From assembly GCA_033085395.1 (NCBI GenBank), contig JANQBS010000052.1, positions 154,498-218,497 on the forward strand: a stretch of DNA of 64,000 nt, written 5' to 3'. Shown piece by piece: positions 10,775 through 21,603 of the stretch. How positions within the stretch are numbered: the first letter of the stretch is position 1; each line of letters begins with the position of its first letter. The notes under the pieces are model-generated. The model was not told where the DNA came from. It made no database searches and saw only the letters and a list, made by a program, of their open reading frames with translations. Both the position numbers and the translations under genes were made by a program. The DNA is from Xanthoparmelia taractica (lineage: Eukaryota > Ascomycota > Lecanoromycetes > Lecanorales > Parmeliaceae).

Positions 10775-10946
10775 GATGGTGGTGTGGAATGGAGGCGGGT
10801 TTGGGGTAGCTGTTGTATATTTTTGAGCACGCCAGGACTTCCTTGTCAACTCGGGAAGGTGCATTGGCGATCGCAGCTTCAAATGCTTCGATACTGAGGC
10901 TCCTCGTTTTCATAAAAGAACGCCATAATGCTATGCCAGCACTTCA

Positions 10947-11470
10947 TTATAGCGAACCCAGCATGTTGAGCACATCCTGCCCGTCCATTCTCCCGCCAGC
11001 TTTTCCCGAGTCAGCGTACTTCGCTACTGCGGCACCGGCGCCGGCGCCAGACCCTGCTCTCGTCCCTACACCTGCCACAGTCTCGTCCCCAGCATAGTAG
11101 AACCATGCTCTGCTAGCCATCTTCATCACGTGTTCAGGGAGGTACAGCGACGCGGCGACTATGATCATGGAGATGAAGAGAAGGAGGAATGTGTCTATAG
11201 ATGGATCATCAGCGCATACTCGATTGACGATGCACACAAGGTAAGAAGTCAGGGAGCAGGGCTGCAGGAATGGCATTGGAGGAAGCAAGGGTTAATTTCA
11301 AGTTGATCTCATGGTTTGGCCGGTTCTGGAAATTTTTATGATATACCCAACAGGGGGAACGTACTGAAGATGAACTTCTCGGTAGGCGTAAGCATGTAAA
11401 GTGAGAAGGTGACTTCATATTGGTAGCGTTTGCGCTGCAGCCATCGAATCAAACCTGAGGCAGATAACAT
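10947..11470 (-). CDS. small subunit of serine palmitoyltransferase (SPTSS/Tsc3-like)
   Basis: Exons 11470-11365 and 11194-10947 (intron 170 nt) join to 117 residues. The core is RWLQRKRYQYEVTFSLYMLTPTEKFIFNTFLLLF... then SLYLPEHVMKM. This matches the small-subunit pattern: a YQYxVT...YMLxPxE motif, a membrane helix, and a PxH motif soon after. Such subunits bind the LCB1-LCB2 heterodimer in the ER and stimulate condensation of serine with palmitoyl-CoA, the first committed step of sphingolipid synthesis. The C-terminus is a Gly/Ala-rich tail and is divergent. Intron placement is supported by the FIF-NTF join, where a split Asn codon is restored. The gene diverges from RSO55. Confidence 0.82.
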
Positions 11471-11854
11471 TGCGAAAGAAGATGTGTGAGTCTGGTTCGC
11501 AGTGTTCAATTCGCCTTATGCTATGAATAAGGAGCGATCATGCAGCGACTTAAGGGGGCAATGAGTGGATGGGGACAGGTAGAAGACGTATAAGGGACGT
11601 TGAATAATGCCGTTGGCGACTGGGGAATTAGAGGGTAGGGGCATAGGAACAATCTCCGCCGCCACTCCGCTTTTCTTGGCATCGTTCCTCTGTTACTCTT
11701 CCACAGCCTGCCTGTTCAGCGCGCTCTCATCCTCAGCGCTACATGCAAATTTTAATGTTCCCTCCTGATTCCTTTACTCATCAGGCCTAATCTGGCTTCC
11801 AGGGTTCCTATTCCCAAATCCCATTGGCAGTCCGTCAAATATGATACCGTCGTC
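11471..11854. other. divergent promoter between SPT small subunit and RSO55
   Basis: A 384-base shared upstream region. No ORF or RNA gene is recognised. Confidence 0.5.
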
Positions 11855-12425
11855 ATGCTTCTCTTCACATTCTCCAGATCCAACTTCGGGGTAATCAGGA
11901 CACCCTTCAGTCTCGTGAGAAGACAATTCACATTGCACAATGTTGCGGCTGCAGCCAAGTTGCCCCCTCGCCTGGTGCTCAATGAGGAGGACATCCAAGA
12001 AGCTTACCTAAAAGGAAGTGGGCCGGGAGGCCAGAAGATCGTATGTTAGCTTTTCCATGGACCCATGTCCTTCGGTTGTCACTACTAATATTCCTCAATC
12101 CTATCAGAACAAGTCAACGTCCGCCGTCCAATTGAAGCACCTCCCTAGCGGCATCGTACTCAAATCGCAAGCCACGAGATCACGGTCACAGAACCGGAAG
12201 ATTGCCAGACGCCTACTCGCAGAGAAGGTTGAGGCTGCAGAGAATGGCCCTGAGAGTAGAATGGCTTTGAAGGTGGAAATCAAAAGGAAGAAGAAGGCTA
12301 GCAAGACGAAGAAGGCAAGGCGGAAGTATAAGGCTTTGGAGAACGCAAAAGAGGACGAAGAAGTGGAAGATGAAGATGACAGCGGTAAAGCTGTAGAAGA
12401 GAAGGTAAAGGAGGAACGTGTTTGA
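11855..12425 (+). CDS. RSO55: mitochondrial class I release-factor-like protein (RSO55/MTRFR family)
   Basis: Exons 11855-12040 and 12108-12425 (67-nt intron with a ctactaata branch point) give 167 residues. The N-terminus is basic and hydroxylated, consistent with a mitochondrial presequence. The peptidyl-tRNA hydrolysis loop GSGPGGQ is at residues 54-60, with the catalytic GGQ directly before the intron. NKSTSAVQLKHLPSGI and ATRSRSQNRKIARRLLAEK follow, both diagnostic of the family. There is no codon-recognition domain, as expected for C12orf65/MTRFR-type rescue factors that act with a partner on stalled mitoribosomes. The tail is Lys/Glu-rich. Confidence in the family is high; the exact rescue role is taken from homologues. 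Confidence 0.92.
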
Positions 12426-12635
12426 AGCTTCTCGCAATGAGGTTTTGAAAAAAAAAAATGTCAAGGATGATCCGTACTCCTTTTATGCTCACAATGTCGC
12501 ATGACGCAGCTACAATGTTGAATGCACATCAGACTAAATCTGCAAGAACTTGTAGGATATGAACGCATCCCCTGGCTCAGCACTCTTTAGCATATTCAGT
12601 AAAAGAAGACGGGGTGAACGTTAAGGTCTTTTGCC

Positions 12636-13031
12636 TCACGATACTGTTCTGGAAGAATCAGGCATCCCCTCACCTGGGCCATAAGAATGCAGCTCGGCCC
12701 CAAAAACGTCAAGCTTCAAAAATGTCATGGGCTTCCAAGACCCGGACAGCAGCGAATGATCACCAGATCTCCTCGGAACAGTAGCCTTCCCAGACCAATC
12801 GCTCAAACCGCCTAAGCTCTCACGTACGGCGCTAGCGACTGACATGAGCCCTTCGTGCTTTTGAATGGGATCTCGGATTCGCTCGATGAGTCGAGCTGAC
12901 TCTCCGGCGTGTGCGAGACGCCCCAGCGCCGAAAATGGAAATGCGTAGGCGTGGATGCACCCACGATCCTCTAGTGAAAGAAGCCGGAAGAGGGCATACT
13001 TTATCGGACTGGCCGAGCTTTTGTTCACCAA
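12636..13031 (-). CDS. unrecognised ORF, possibly the 3' part of a decayed gene
   Basis: An open frame of about 131 codons with coding-like composition (LFRLLSLEDRGCIHAYAFPFSALGRLAHAG, then DVFGAELHSYGPGEG). It has no ATG: the frame opens at a TTG, and the next in-frame stop upstream is at 13053-13055. It would therefore need an upstream exon or be a relic. I do not recognise the family. Confidence 0.3.
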   Translation of the reverse strand: MVNKSSASPIKYALFRLLSLEDRGCIHAYAFPFSALGRLAHAGESARLIERIRDPIQKHEGLMSVASAVRESLGGLSDWSGKATVPRRSGDHSLLSGSWKPMTFLKLDVFGAELHSYGPGEGMPDSSRTVS

Positions 13032-13171
13032 AAGGAAGCGTCTAGACCTACGCTACCTCTCACGTACCGGGCTGGTTATATGAAAGCCAAAGCAAGACAC
13101 AGCTCTTGAACGGTCCGAGACATGATCAAAAGAAGGTCCTGAGCTGGCTTTTCCCAGCCAATGTTTTCAAC

Positions 13172-13738
13172 ATGCCCACTGGTGACACGGAGGCAGCAAT
13201 ACTTTTTCATCTATATCCTTGGGCACTTACCCCTTTTTACTCTACAATCCGTTGGTACGAGGCTATTTCTCCAGATTCTCTTCATTGTCAAAGTACACCC
13301 GCTCCATATCCTATACTTCTATTGACCCTAGTGATTTCGTGCTGCTCTGGTCATTTGAAGAGCTGCTATTACGAGAGCGGCAGCATAGCCAACGATTTCC
13401 CCCGTGATCCGGCAGCAAATGTTAGTACGTATTACGGGGGGAGTTACTATTGTACGAAAAGCTTCTACTGTGTCAACGGCATCGGCAGTCGGATTGTGAG
13501 ACGCTGTACAAATAGGACAAAGCAAGATCCCGCTTGTCCCCTCCACTACGTTCGTCATGCGTTAATCTCGGACAAGTCTCGGTCTAATGGTGCGAACTCA
13601 GACAACGATAATTTATTCAGTCACACTCATTACCGCCAATTGCAACGAGGTACCTTCTGCCTGAACCCGGACGATCAGACCATCTCAGAATGCCCATGCG
13701 CATGTATGTTTGGTATGGGCAAAGATTGCATTTCTTAG
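13172..13738 (+). pseudogene. cysteine-rich secreted-protein-like ORF, degenerate or divergent
   Basis: The frame contains a hydrophobic stretch (YPILLLTLVISCCSG) followed by CYYESGSIANDFPRDPAANVST and YYCTKSFYCVNG, then RRCTNRTKQDPACP. A common fungal small secreted family reads C-Y-x-x-x-G-x-xA-N-D/Y-x-P-C with later CC and CLxNGLC motifs. Here several of the expected cysteines are Tyr or Arg, and no ATG sits just before the hydrophobic segment. The ATG at 13172 gives an odd 30-40 residue extension. It is either decayed or carries unseen introns. Family comparison is from memory. Confidence 0.35.
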
Positions 13739-15264
13739 CAATAGCAAGGATCTCAGCAGTGTGGTATAACGAACTACGTACAGCTGCACTCTTAGCAGCA
13801 TCGACATGATCAATAGCCTCCTTCCCATCTGACCGGAGCCTCTGCCGATGCTTCCACCCCCAGCACATCCGTATGTCCCAAGATGGACATGTTCAAGAAC
13901 CCCTTGTGGGGTGCCGTTGCCTTCACTGTGCAGTTATTTCGCATAAGGGGATCGTATCCGCCTATATACCAAAAAATCTCCTGGGGTACAGCAACAAGTG
14001 CACCGAGCTTTCATGAAGTCGAGTGGGATGTGTGTTCGATCTGATCGGATGCCGGCAATCTCTTCCTATGCTCCCACGCTGGTGCCTAGTCGTTTGCAAT
14101 GGGCATGGTGTTCCGCATCCGTGATCAATTATGGCGGCTCGCCTGCGTACGGTGGTGCCGGTTTACTCCGTATCGTGCACGAAAAGAAGCGTATCTCGGT
14201 ATCATCGGATCCAGGCGGATCAGTCTAAGCTTGGTGACTTGACAAGATCCGGCTTGTAAGTCAGTCGGTCAGGGACAAAGGAGGGAGATGGTGCGTCACG
14301 GGTAGATGCGTGGCCTATTTTGGTTCGGTAGGGCAGCAGACTTGGGATGTGTCACTCGCGGTCCAAGATTTCGATATCGCCGTGGCTGGATGGATTGAAA
14401 CGTTCAGTGTCGAGAGAGGGTTGAGCAAGTGCGTTGTCCGGATAGAGGCGTTCATCATCGATGAGGTGGATTTTGAGACAGGAAGTTGGTTCAGCAGGTA
14501 GCTCGCTTCGTGTCATCGTGGCATTTTCTTAGAAAAGACTCGACGCCCTTTGCGGCGGAGCCTTAGGACGTAGAATGGCAGGTTTGTGATGAACATGTTT
14601 TGCAGAATCTGGGCAGCAGCTCCTGGGGATGGGGGCTTGGGATCAGTACCTGGAGTTAAGGATTCGTTGCCGTTCTCTGATAATATTATGCTGATCCATA
14701 ATTGAGAGAGAGCGATACATAACTATACAAAACGAAAAAAGAAAAATTAGGTAGGCTTTTTTTTTTGTGAGAGCATATTTTCGCGTTTTCTGGGCGTGGG
14801 AAGCTTTTATTCGAATTTCTTGATTGGATAGCAAGACACAAGTACCACGACTTTCTGGGGAATACTCTGAGAATATTGTCGACTTTTGATTGCAACGGTG
14901 TATTGTTTCGGGTCATGACACTGAAAAATTGTGAGCAAGCCCTTTTTCTCGTTGTTCGGAATTCGGAGTTCGAGACCGCGTGGCAATCGATACCGCAAGA
15001 GGATTTAAGGCAAAACGACTGCAGACAAAGCTTTCGTGAAGAATAGGGAACTCTAGAGAGGCTCTAGTCGCTCAGAGGTTTGGTACTCAGAAGCAGAATT
15101 ACACTCAATTGCACTATGAAACATGAAGACGAGAAGGCCAGGATGTCTTTCAAAGAAGACGGCTTCGTGGAATTGATGCTCTCTAAAAGACATTAAAGGA
15201 AGGGATTGCATGATGCGGAATATAGCTAGAAAGAACATGCACCGTGCTTCAAGGACAGGTGCCC
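13739..15264. other. gene-poor intergenic region
   Basis: About 1.5 kb with only short ORFs on both strands, none with recognisable motifs or splice-supported extensions. Together with the two doubtful ORFs to its left it forms the least gene-dense stretch of the window. Confidence 0.5.
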
Positions 15265-16521
15265 TCAACTCAGAGTTATTGTCTGGGCTTTTGCCCCTCC
15301 GTTGTCGAACAACATCAAAAAGCTTGTTTGTCCCAGAGTATACAGACCTGGCCACACGCTCAACACCTGACCGACAGTAATCTTATTGCCCCATGTAACC
15401 CCGCCGTCTCCGCTTGTGATAAGCTTTGCTGCCGTGGTTGTGGTATAACCGCTTGAAGGAGCAGTTTCAGTGGAATCTTCGTTTGTCATGAAGCTGACAC
15501 AGAGCGTACCGCCCACGTTGGCAATTTGCGGTGCGCCGGCGGAGGTGTTGGGGCTATCTGGTGTGTAGACTGTTTTGCGGTTGCCCCAGGTCTTGCCGTC
15601 GTCGGAGGATGTGATGGACATGACATCAAAGGTTCCGTCTGACTCGCTTTCGAAGACGGCCATCAAGTTGGTTCCGCTAACAGTCGTGACCCCTGTCATA
15701 CCTGCACAGAATTCGAGGTCAGTAAGTCCTGATTCGCGCGAGGAGCCTATGTCACAAACAAGCACAGTGCTTTGTTCCCGAGACATGCCACGTGGCTCAG
15801 AAACTAAGGTCAAGTAAGGAAACACCTCCAAAATATACATACCGTCACGGGCAGTTATGCCAGCCCCGGAAATGGTTTGGGCCGTCGTCCACGTTTTGCC
15901 GCCATCGGTGGAGAATCTCTCCAGCGTGTCTTGATCGGCGGCAGAATTCTCACGAGAGTAGTAAAGCTGTAGCGAGCCATCTTGTGCATTACGGAGAAAG
16001 GGCTCCCAGTTTCCATTGACAGCTCCAGGGTCCGAAGCCGGGGTACTTAGATACTTCCAAGTCTTGCCCAAATCGTCTGAATAGGTCACGGTGATGCGGA
16101 AGTATGTGTAGGCGCCAGTGTTGGGGTCTTTGGAGTGGTTCCTGAACGCGCAAAGAACGCGGCCTGAGGGGAGTTGGAGGACGTATGGATTGTCGATGTC
16201 GTTGGCGTTCGATGGCCCTCTCGTAACTTCGCCAAGTGCTGTCCATGAGGCGCCACTGCCGGTGCTCATGACAATGTTGAGGACATTATTACCATCTTGG
16301 AAGGCAGTGTAGGCGCCAATGATGCTACCAGCCGGCAGGGATGAACCAGAGAGACTATTCGCTCGAGGATACGTGCCCGGACCAAAAACTACTGGGCTGC
16401 CTGCCAGTTTTGGAACAACGGCGCTTCTTTTAATGATAGTAGTGCTGAATGGGGCTGACCAGCAGCTCCATGAAAACAGAACGACGGAGAGTACAATGAT
16501 GAGACTTGGCAGACGATACAT
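15265..16521 (-). CDS. GH93-type exo-arabinanase / BNR-repeat sialidase-fold hydrolase
   Basis: Exons 16521-15843 and 15701-15265 give 371 residues. The intron (15842-15702, 141 nt) joins TARDG to MTGVTTV and is itself stop-free and a multiple of three. The start is the ATG of MYRLPSLII; the frame two codons upstream starts with TTG. A signal peptide (about residues 1-23, ending SCWSA) predicts secretion. BNR/Asp-box-like motifs SDDLGKTW, STDGGKTW, SSDDGKTW and SGDGGVTW mark the blades of a beta-propeller. DIDNPYVLQLPSGRVLCAFRNHS and NWEPFLRNAQDGSLQLYYSRE are features I associate with GH93 enzymes, which release arabinobiose from linear alpha-1,5-arabinan. The substrate is inferred. Confidence 0.82.
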   Translation of the reverse strand: MYRLPSLIIVLSVVLFSWSCWSAPFSTTIIKRSAVVPKLAGSPVVFGPGTYPRANSLSGSSLPAGSIIGAYTAFQDGNNVLNIVMSTGSGASWTALGEVTRGPSNANDIDNPYVLQLPSGRVLCAFRNHSKDPNTGAYTYFRITVTYSDDLGKTWKYLSTPASDPGAVNGNWEPFLRNAQDGSLQLYYSRENSAADQDTLERFSTDGGKTWTTAQTISGAGITARDGMYILEVFPYLTLVSEPRGMSREQSTVLVCDIGSSRESGLTDLEFCAGMTGVTTVSGTNLMAVFESESDGTFDVMSITSSDDGKTWGNRKTVYTPDSPNTSAGAPQIANVGGTLCVSFMTNEDSTETAPSSGYTTTTAAKLITSGDGGVTWGNKITVGQVLSVWPGLYTLGQTSFLMLFDNGGAKAQTITLS

Positions 16522-17614
16522 CTTCAATATGAACGATTATAATAAGGGTTTGAGAAGTAGTGACTGTGGGTTGTTTCGAAGGAAAATGTTTTTAAAGAAC
16601 GTGGTGTAAGAGACTGGTTAAACCTCATATGATCAGCTCGCTGGTTTCTTTAGAGACTCGCCCCAACGTACCTTGATTATCAGTAGAGCCTTTTGCACAT
16701 GATGACAATGAGATACCGTGAGGTTAAAGATAGCTCGCAGGAGATGCGGTCTTTATGCTATTTGGCACGGTCAAGGTTGCCGCTGTGCTCCTTTCCATCT
16801 CCGTTATGCACTACGCCGCTCCTCCTACATACCGCGCGGTAAGGGACTGGAGTTCCTTGGAAATGGGGGTTTCTACGGGGTTATAATAGGTAAAGATAAA
16901 GTAGTATTAAGTGCATGAAAGCCTAAAGGTCAAGATACCAATAGCTTGACCAGGGATTCTCATGCAGGCCGAGTCTTAAAATAGATGCCATTCCCCCCGC
17001 ATCTTAAGGAGTACTTCGTAGAAGTAAGGAGTATGAAGACGGGATATCTAGAATGGTGAGGGTATTCATTGGTGTGGAACGGAAGTGTGAAAGTTCTTTA
17101 CCAAGTAGAGAGGCGCCCGGAGAATACACTCAATTGCTACACGCGCTCCATACAGATTTGAAGACCAAAAGGATGGTCAAACATCAACGGGTTACGGACA
17201 TGGTAGTTGTAACTTGGCAAGGTTCGGTGACGACGCCGTTCTAGAAGGGGATCGCTTGATAGTCTGAGTAAGTTGGGGAGAAGATATTCAGATCCTTCTC
17301 TTCCTAAAGAGCGCCATGACTAGTACAGAACACAAAGAGTCAACAACGACATCCTGACTGACAGAACCCTCACCATGTGAAGGCACTGATGTTGTCCTTT
17401 GAAAAATCAATATTTGCTATTGTCTTGCTGCTTTTGAAGCAAGCATGGGTATGTAGTCTATCTAAAGAGTCTTTGTAAAGGCCATCGCTTTTAATCGCTG
17501 GCGTCGCTATTCCTCGTTCTATGCAAGATTCATCTTTCACACTCTGACGCACATCAATTACCTACTTTACTTCATCCTGCTTTTATCATGCCCAGCTGAC
17601 CCTCGGTATCCTAG
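16522..17614. other. intergenic upstream of the GH93 gene
   Basis: About 1.1 kb between the 5' end of the GH93 gene and the 3' end of CSE1, both on the minus strand. It should contain the GH93 promoter. No RNA gene, ORF or repeat is supported. Confidence 0.5.
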
Positions 17615-20600
17615 TTATCTTTGCATATACGCTGCAAACATAGGCCCCACTTCCGCTGGTAGTCGGTCTTGTGCGAACGATGCTATCCTTCCATTCTGCC
17701 TTGAATCTGCTGCTTGAATATACTCGCTTACCCATCTCTTCACGTCCGTAATCTCAGGCCATTGGTCTCGGATCGGTCGCTTGATGGTCGTAAGCTGAGT
17801 GAAGCCCACGCCAAAGCTCATGTCGTCAGGATCTTGCTCTACAATCGTATCCTCCGTAGCTGCGGGTATTGGGGGATTCTCCAGGAGTTTGAGTAAAGCC
17901 TCACAAGTGTACGCCCAGCCTTTCTTGTACTTCTGTGCAAAAGCTACAGAATCGGTCAAAGTCTTCGTGAAAGAAATGACTGCCGTCTTCCGATCGAGGG
18001 GTCGTAGAAGTTTCTGCGTGTCTGGAAGGATGATGTTTAAGTAAAGGGGAACAAAGAGACTAGATAGTTGACGTCAGCGCTCGAGGAAATTCAGTCAATG
18101 AATAACGTTTGATAAACGCATACCCGTCCTGGACTTGATCTAATTTGCTTATAAAGAAGTCTGCACCAAGACCCTTGTCGTCCTTTGCCGAGATAAAGTG
18201 GTACAGTCGAACAAATCTTGATGCGAAAGGCTCCGTCTTTGAATTCTGTAACCTGTTAAGGAGAACATTTAGTATGGAAGGATAGTATTGCTCCAACGTG
18301 GCCCTAGAAAATCCGTCAGCAGGGGTACGGAAACCTCTCCACACTTAGAACATCATACGGAGGGAAATTGGCAACGATGTTCTCTAGAAGCTCAAACCCG
18401 TAAGTTTCATTGGTTTTTGTGGATGCTAGACTTTGAAATATGCCCAACACAGTTTCTATCTGATTGTTCTGCGCAATGACGGACGAGCCTCGCGAGATGA
18501 TAGAGGATAAGAGGCGGACGAGGGCTGGCACATTGCCTTTTGGTGCCCATAGTGCAGGACTAAGTATTGGAGGTATCAGATTTTTGTAGTAGTCTGATAA
18601 CGATCCGGATGGGTTGGCTTCGAGAAGAGCAGCGAAGAGTTGGAAGATATATGGTATGAATTCTGTCTAGATCAGCACATTCATCTTAGTCGTGCATCTA
18701 GCGAAACTCACCTTGCACGTCGTCCTGTATTATAGCAATGAATGATACGTAAAGACCGTTTTCGAGCTTTTCGGGTTGAGAAGGAGCGCCAAATCTACGA
18801 TTCGTCAGATTTGTTACGATTGAGACATTATGCTGAGCTCTTACCGAATGAAAGCTCCCAGAGCTTCAAAAAGGTAGTAACAGAACCTAGGGTTGCTTGG
18901 GTTTTGACTACTGATCTGCGTAATCTTCACAAAATGTGTCAAGATGTCATCCACTATAGGCAATACCGCTTCTCTGATGACGATAAGGACTCGCATAATA
19001 CATCGCATTAAAAATTCATTTTCTTGCAGCTTGGCAGGCTCAGGATCTTTCTCGATCAAGGCGAACAAATGCCGCAAGAGCTGCACTGAAAGGTGCTCGA
19101 CGCTTGCTCTGCCGATCACTGGTTGTTTGGAAGGGTTGGTGAGGGCCATGGTGCGTTCCAGGGCGATGGCAGCGTAGGTATACACAACATAATCTGGAGA
19201 ACCTAAGTGCTTGACGACAAGGGGAAAGGCGTCTTGCCATTGTGCTGCCGTAATCTGACTCCTGAACATGTAAAGATACTTGATGGCGTCAACTTGAAGA
19301 ATAGGCTCGACGCCGGTGTCCGAGACCAGATCCCCAGCGATGTTGTTCTGAAAGAACTCAATGACGTTCGCGAAATTGTTCACGCTTGTGACCCCCTGGC
19401 TCGCTGTGAGAGTGCCTCTGGCAGCTATTGAGGAGTATAGATACACAGCGGTATCTTTTGACCTCCAATTGCTAGCAGGATTTCGAGAGTAATCCGACAA
19501 GTAGTGGTCAATGTATCGAAGGACAACTGCCGAGACCATAGCTTCAAATTTTGCCATCAGTTGTCGGAGAAAATCTGTCGCTGCCCGCCGCCGAGTGTCA
19601 CTATCAGAACCTTCGAGGTCTCTTCTAATAAACTCGATAGGCTCGTCTTCGAAGAGTTCCATATCCGAGTCTCGTAAAGTCAGGTTCGGTAGAACTACTC
19701 GCTCAACGACTTGGGACAATATGGAGTCGTCGTTGAAAGCCTGTGCGTGCTCCGTGCTACTTGCTATAGCAGTCAAAAACTGTAGCGCTCTGCTGACTAA
19801 TATGTCGTACTTATTTTGCGAACCCACGGTGGTGAGGAGATTCCAGGAACTTGATATAAATTGACCAACGTGTACGCCAACAGCGTCCTCGTACTTCTTG
19901 ATCCACAACTCCAAGACCTCAAAGATACCCGACTTGACATGCTCCAAAGGACCTGCCTCACCATCGTCGTCAGATTGTAGAAGATCATTCTCGTATGTGA
20001 GATATTTGTGAAGCAGTGAGGTCACTGCGGGGAGGCTATCTTCGAAGACTGGTGGTAGATCTTGAACCGAGAGATCGTAGAACAGCTTGACAATGAGATT
20101 TAATGTTGCGAATAGCTGCAAGAGCATCACCTTATTCGACTGGTTTTGATCAATAAGTGCATCTGTGCTCTAAGTTTTCTACGTTAGTCTAATCCCTTGT
20201 AGGGCGTATCTTTGGAAGATGTAGATTGGCTCACCTGAACCAAACTCAAGAACGGATTCCCAAACTTGCTAAGGACATGATTGATCTCGGTGAATAAAGG
20301 ATCTGACCGATACAGAGGCCGCCATCTCTTGAAGATTGAATGAGCGACTTGGAGCACACCATTATTAGTCGTAGGATTATCGGGCGTTAGACGGGATACA
20401 AGGTCCTGGATAAGCTTCAGCTTTGCGCGAGTCCAGATTTAAGTGGCTTAATTACGAACATCCACCAGCGAGTCCCATCTCTCCCAAAAGTCACTGTCCG
20501 CTATAACACCAATCGCGTCTCCCAACTGATACTGGATGTTTGGAGGCACTGAGATCATGAGCCCAATAAGCTCACGCTTAATAGCCGTAACCTCGTTCTG

Positions 20601-20948
20601 AGGCAGCTTGTGATTGCCATCTTCGTCCTAATCACCACATCAGCCAAGAGGCTCACCAGACCTGTAGTACTAGACAGGTGCTCACAGTCCATTGTCGTTT
20701 AATGTAATTTTTGAAGTATAAGGCGCCGGCTAGACGAGCAGTAGACCCATATGTTTGTGTGGCTACAATTTGCAGCAAAGACAGAGAGAAATTCGGTTTC
20801 TTCTCCTCGTGTAAGATAGCAAGCTCCGCTGCACGTGCAATTTAGCTTGAGTGTACAACTGCTGGATCTATATCAAACCTTGTTTATTTTGCACGGGATC
20901 TAAACTTGCTTCTAGAATGTGAGCAAGGCTCGTAAGATCCACAGCCAT
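17615..20948 (-). CDS. CSE1: importin-alpha re-exporter, exportin-2 (CSE1/CAS)
   Basis: Carries importin-alpha back to the cytoplasm with Ran-GTP. Nine exons: 20948-20879, 20828-20686, 20627-20460, 20405-20235, 20169-18845, 18794-18712, 18662-18359, 18303-18124, 18059-17615; introns are 49-65 nt. Joined length is 962 residues, nearly that of yeast Cse1 (960). The importin-beta N-terminal repeat starts the protein (LDPVQNKQAELAIL). YFKNYIKRQW, GVLQVAHSIFKRWRPL, FCYYLFEALGAFIRFGAPS and LFVPLYLNIILPDTQKLLRPLDRKTA are conserved CAS sequences, several restored only across the introns. The exon 7 donor is gtatga at 18358, which gives NFPPATLEQYYP. It diverges from TSC2. Confidence 0.95.
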
Positions 20949-21603
20949 GGTCCAACAAGTTCAGGGTGTTGGACCTGGTTTGCAAAGTCAAGTACCTTGG
21001 ATGTGGTGGGAGTGCAATAAACAACTCTTTGAAAGTTGCGTCTAGTGTAACTAACGCTCGCCGTAAACAAGCGCGATAACCGCCGAGATATCGAGTACCT
21101 TAGTCATTCACTTCAGGACAGAAACAAAATTGATAGTTTTTACATTTGATCAGAGCCTTGGCTAGTTGGTATGGGGACTTATTGGTAAGAGGTTGGAAAG
21201 GACTTGGAGATGGCCATAGACCGTGAATTCTTGTGACCAGCAGCTGCTGAAAGAAGATATATTCATGATTTTACCATCTCTCTTGAACCTTGACATTTGT
21301 TTGGTTCTTAGCTAGATGGTTCTACGGTAGGTTATCCTATTATATGAATTGTTTCACGTGTGCGTTAGGAATTTTACGTATGCATACTGTACCTCTTTAG
21401 CAGCCTACTATCTACAGAGCAGCCCTGGGGGTTTCTCGAGCTAGGTGGTTTGCCCCATACTGCCAACCTTTTGTACTCGTTGTAGACACCATGGCTGTGA
21501 TATAGAACAGCAGCTGATAAACAAGAAAGCTCTAGGCACACTGTTCGGGGCTGGTGCTGCCACCATTGTCCTCAAACATCAAAAACCGAGACCACCTGTG
21601 CCC
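20949..21603. other. divergent promoter between CSE1 and TSC2
   Basis: A 655-base region. The TSC2 frame is open upstream of its chosen ATG to 21445 without another ATG, so the last 160 bases could be 5' UTR or contain part of an upstream exon. Confidence 0.45.
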
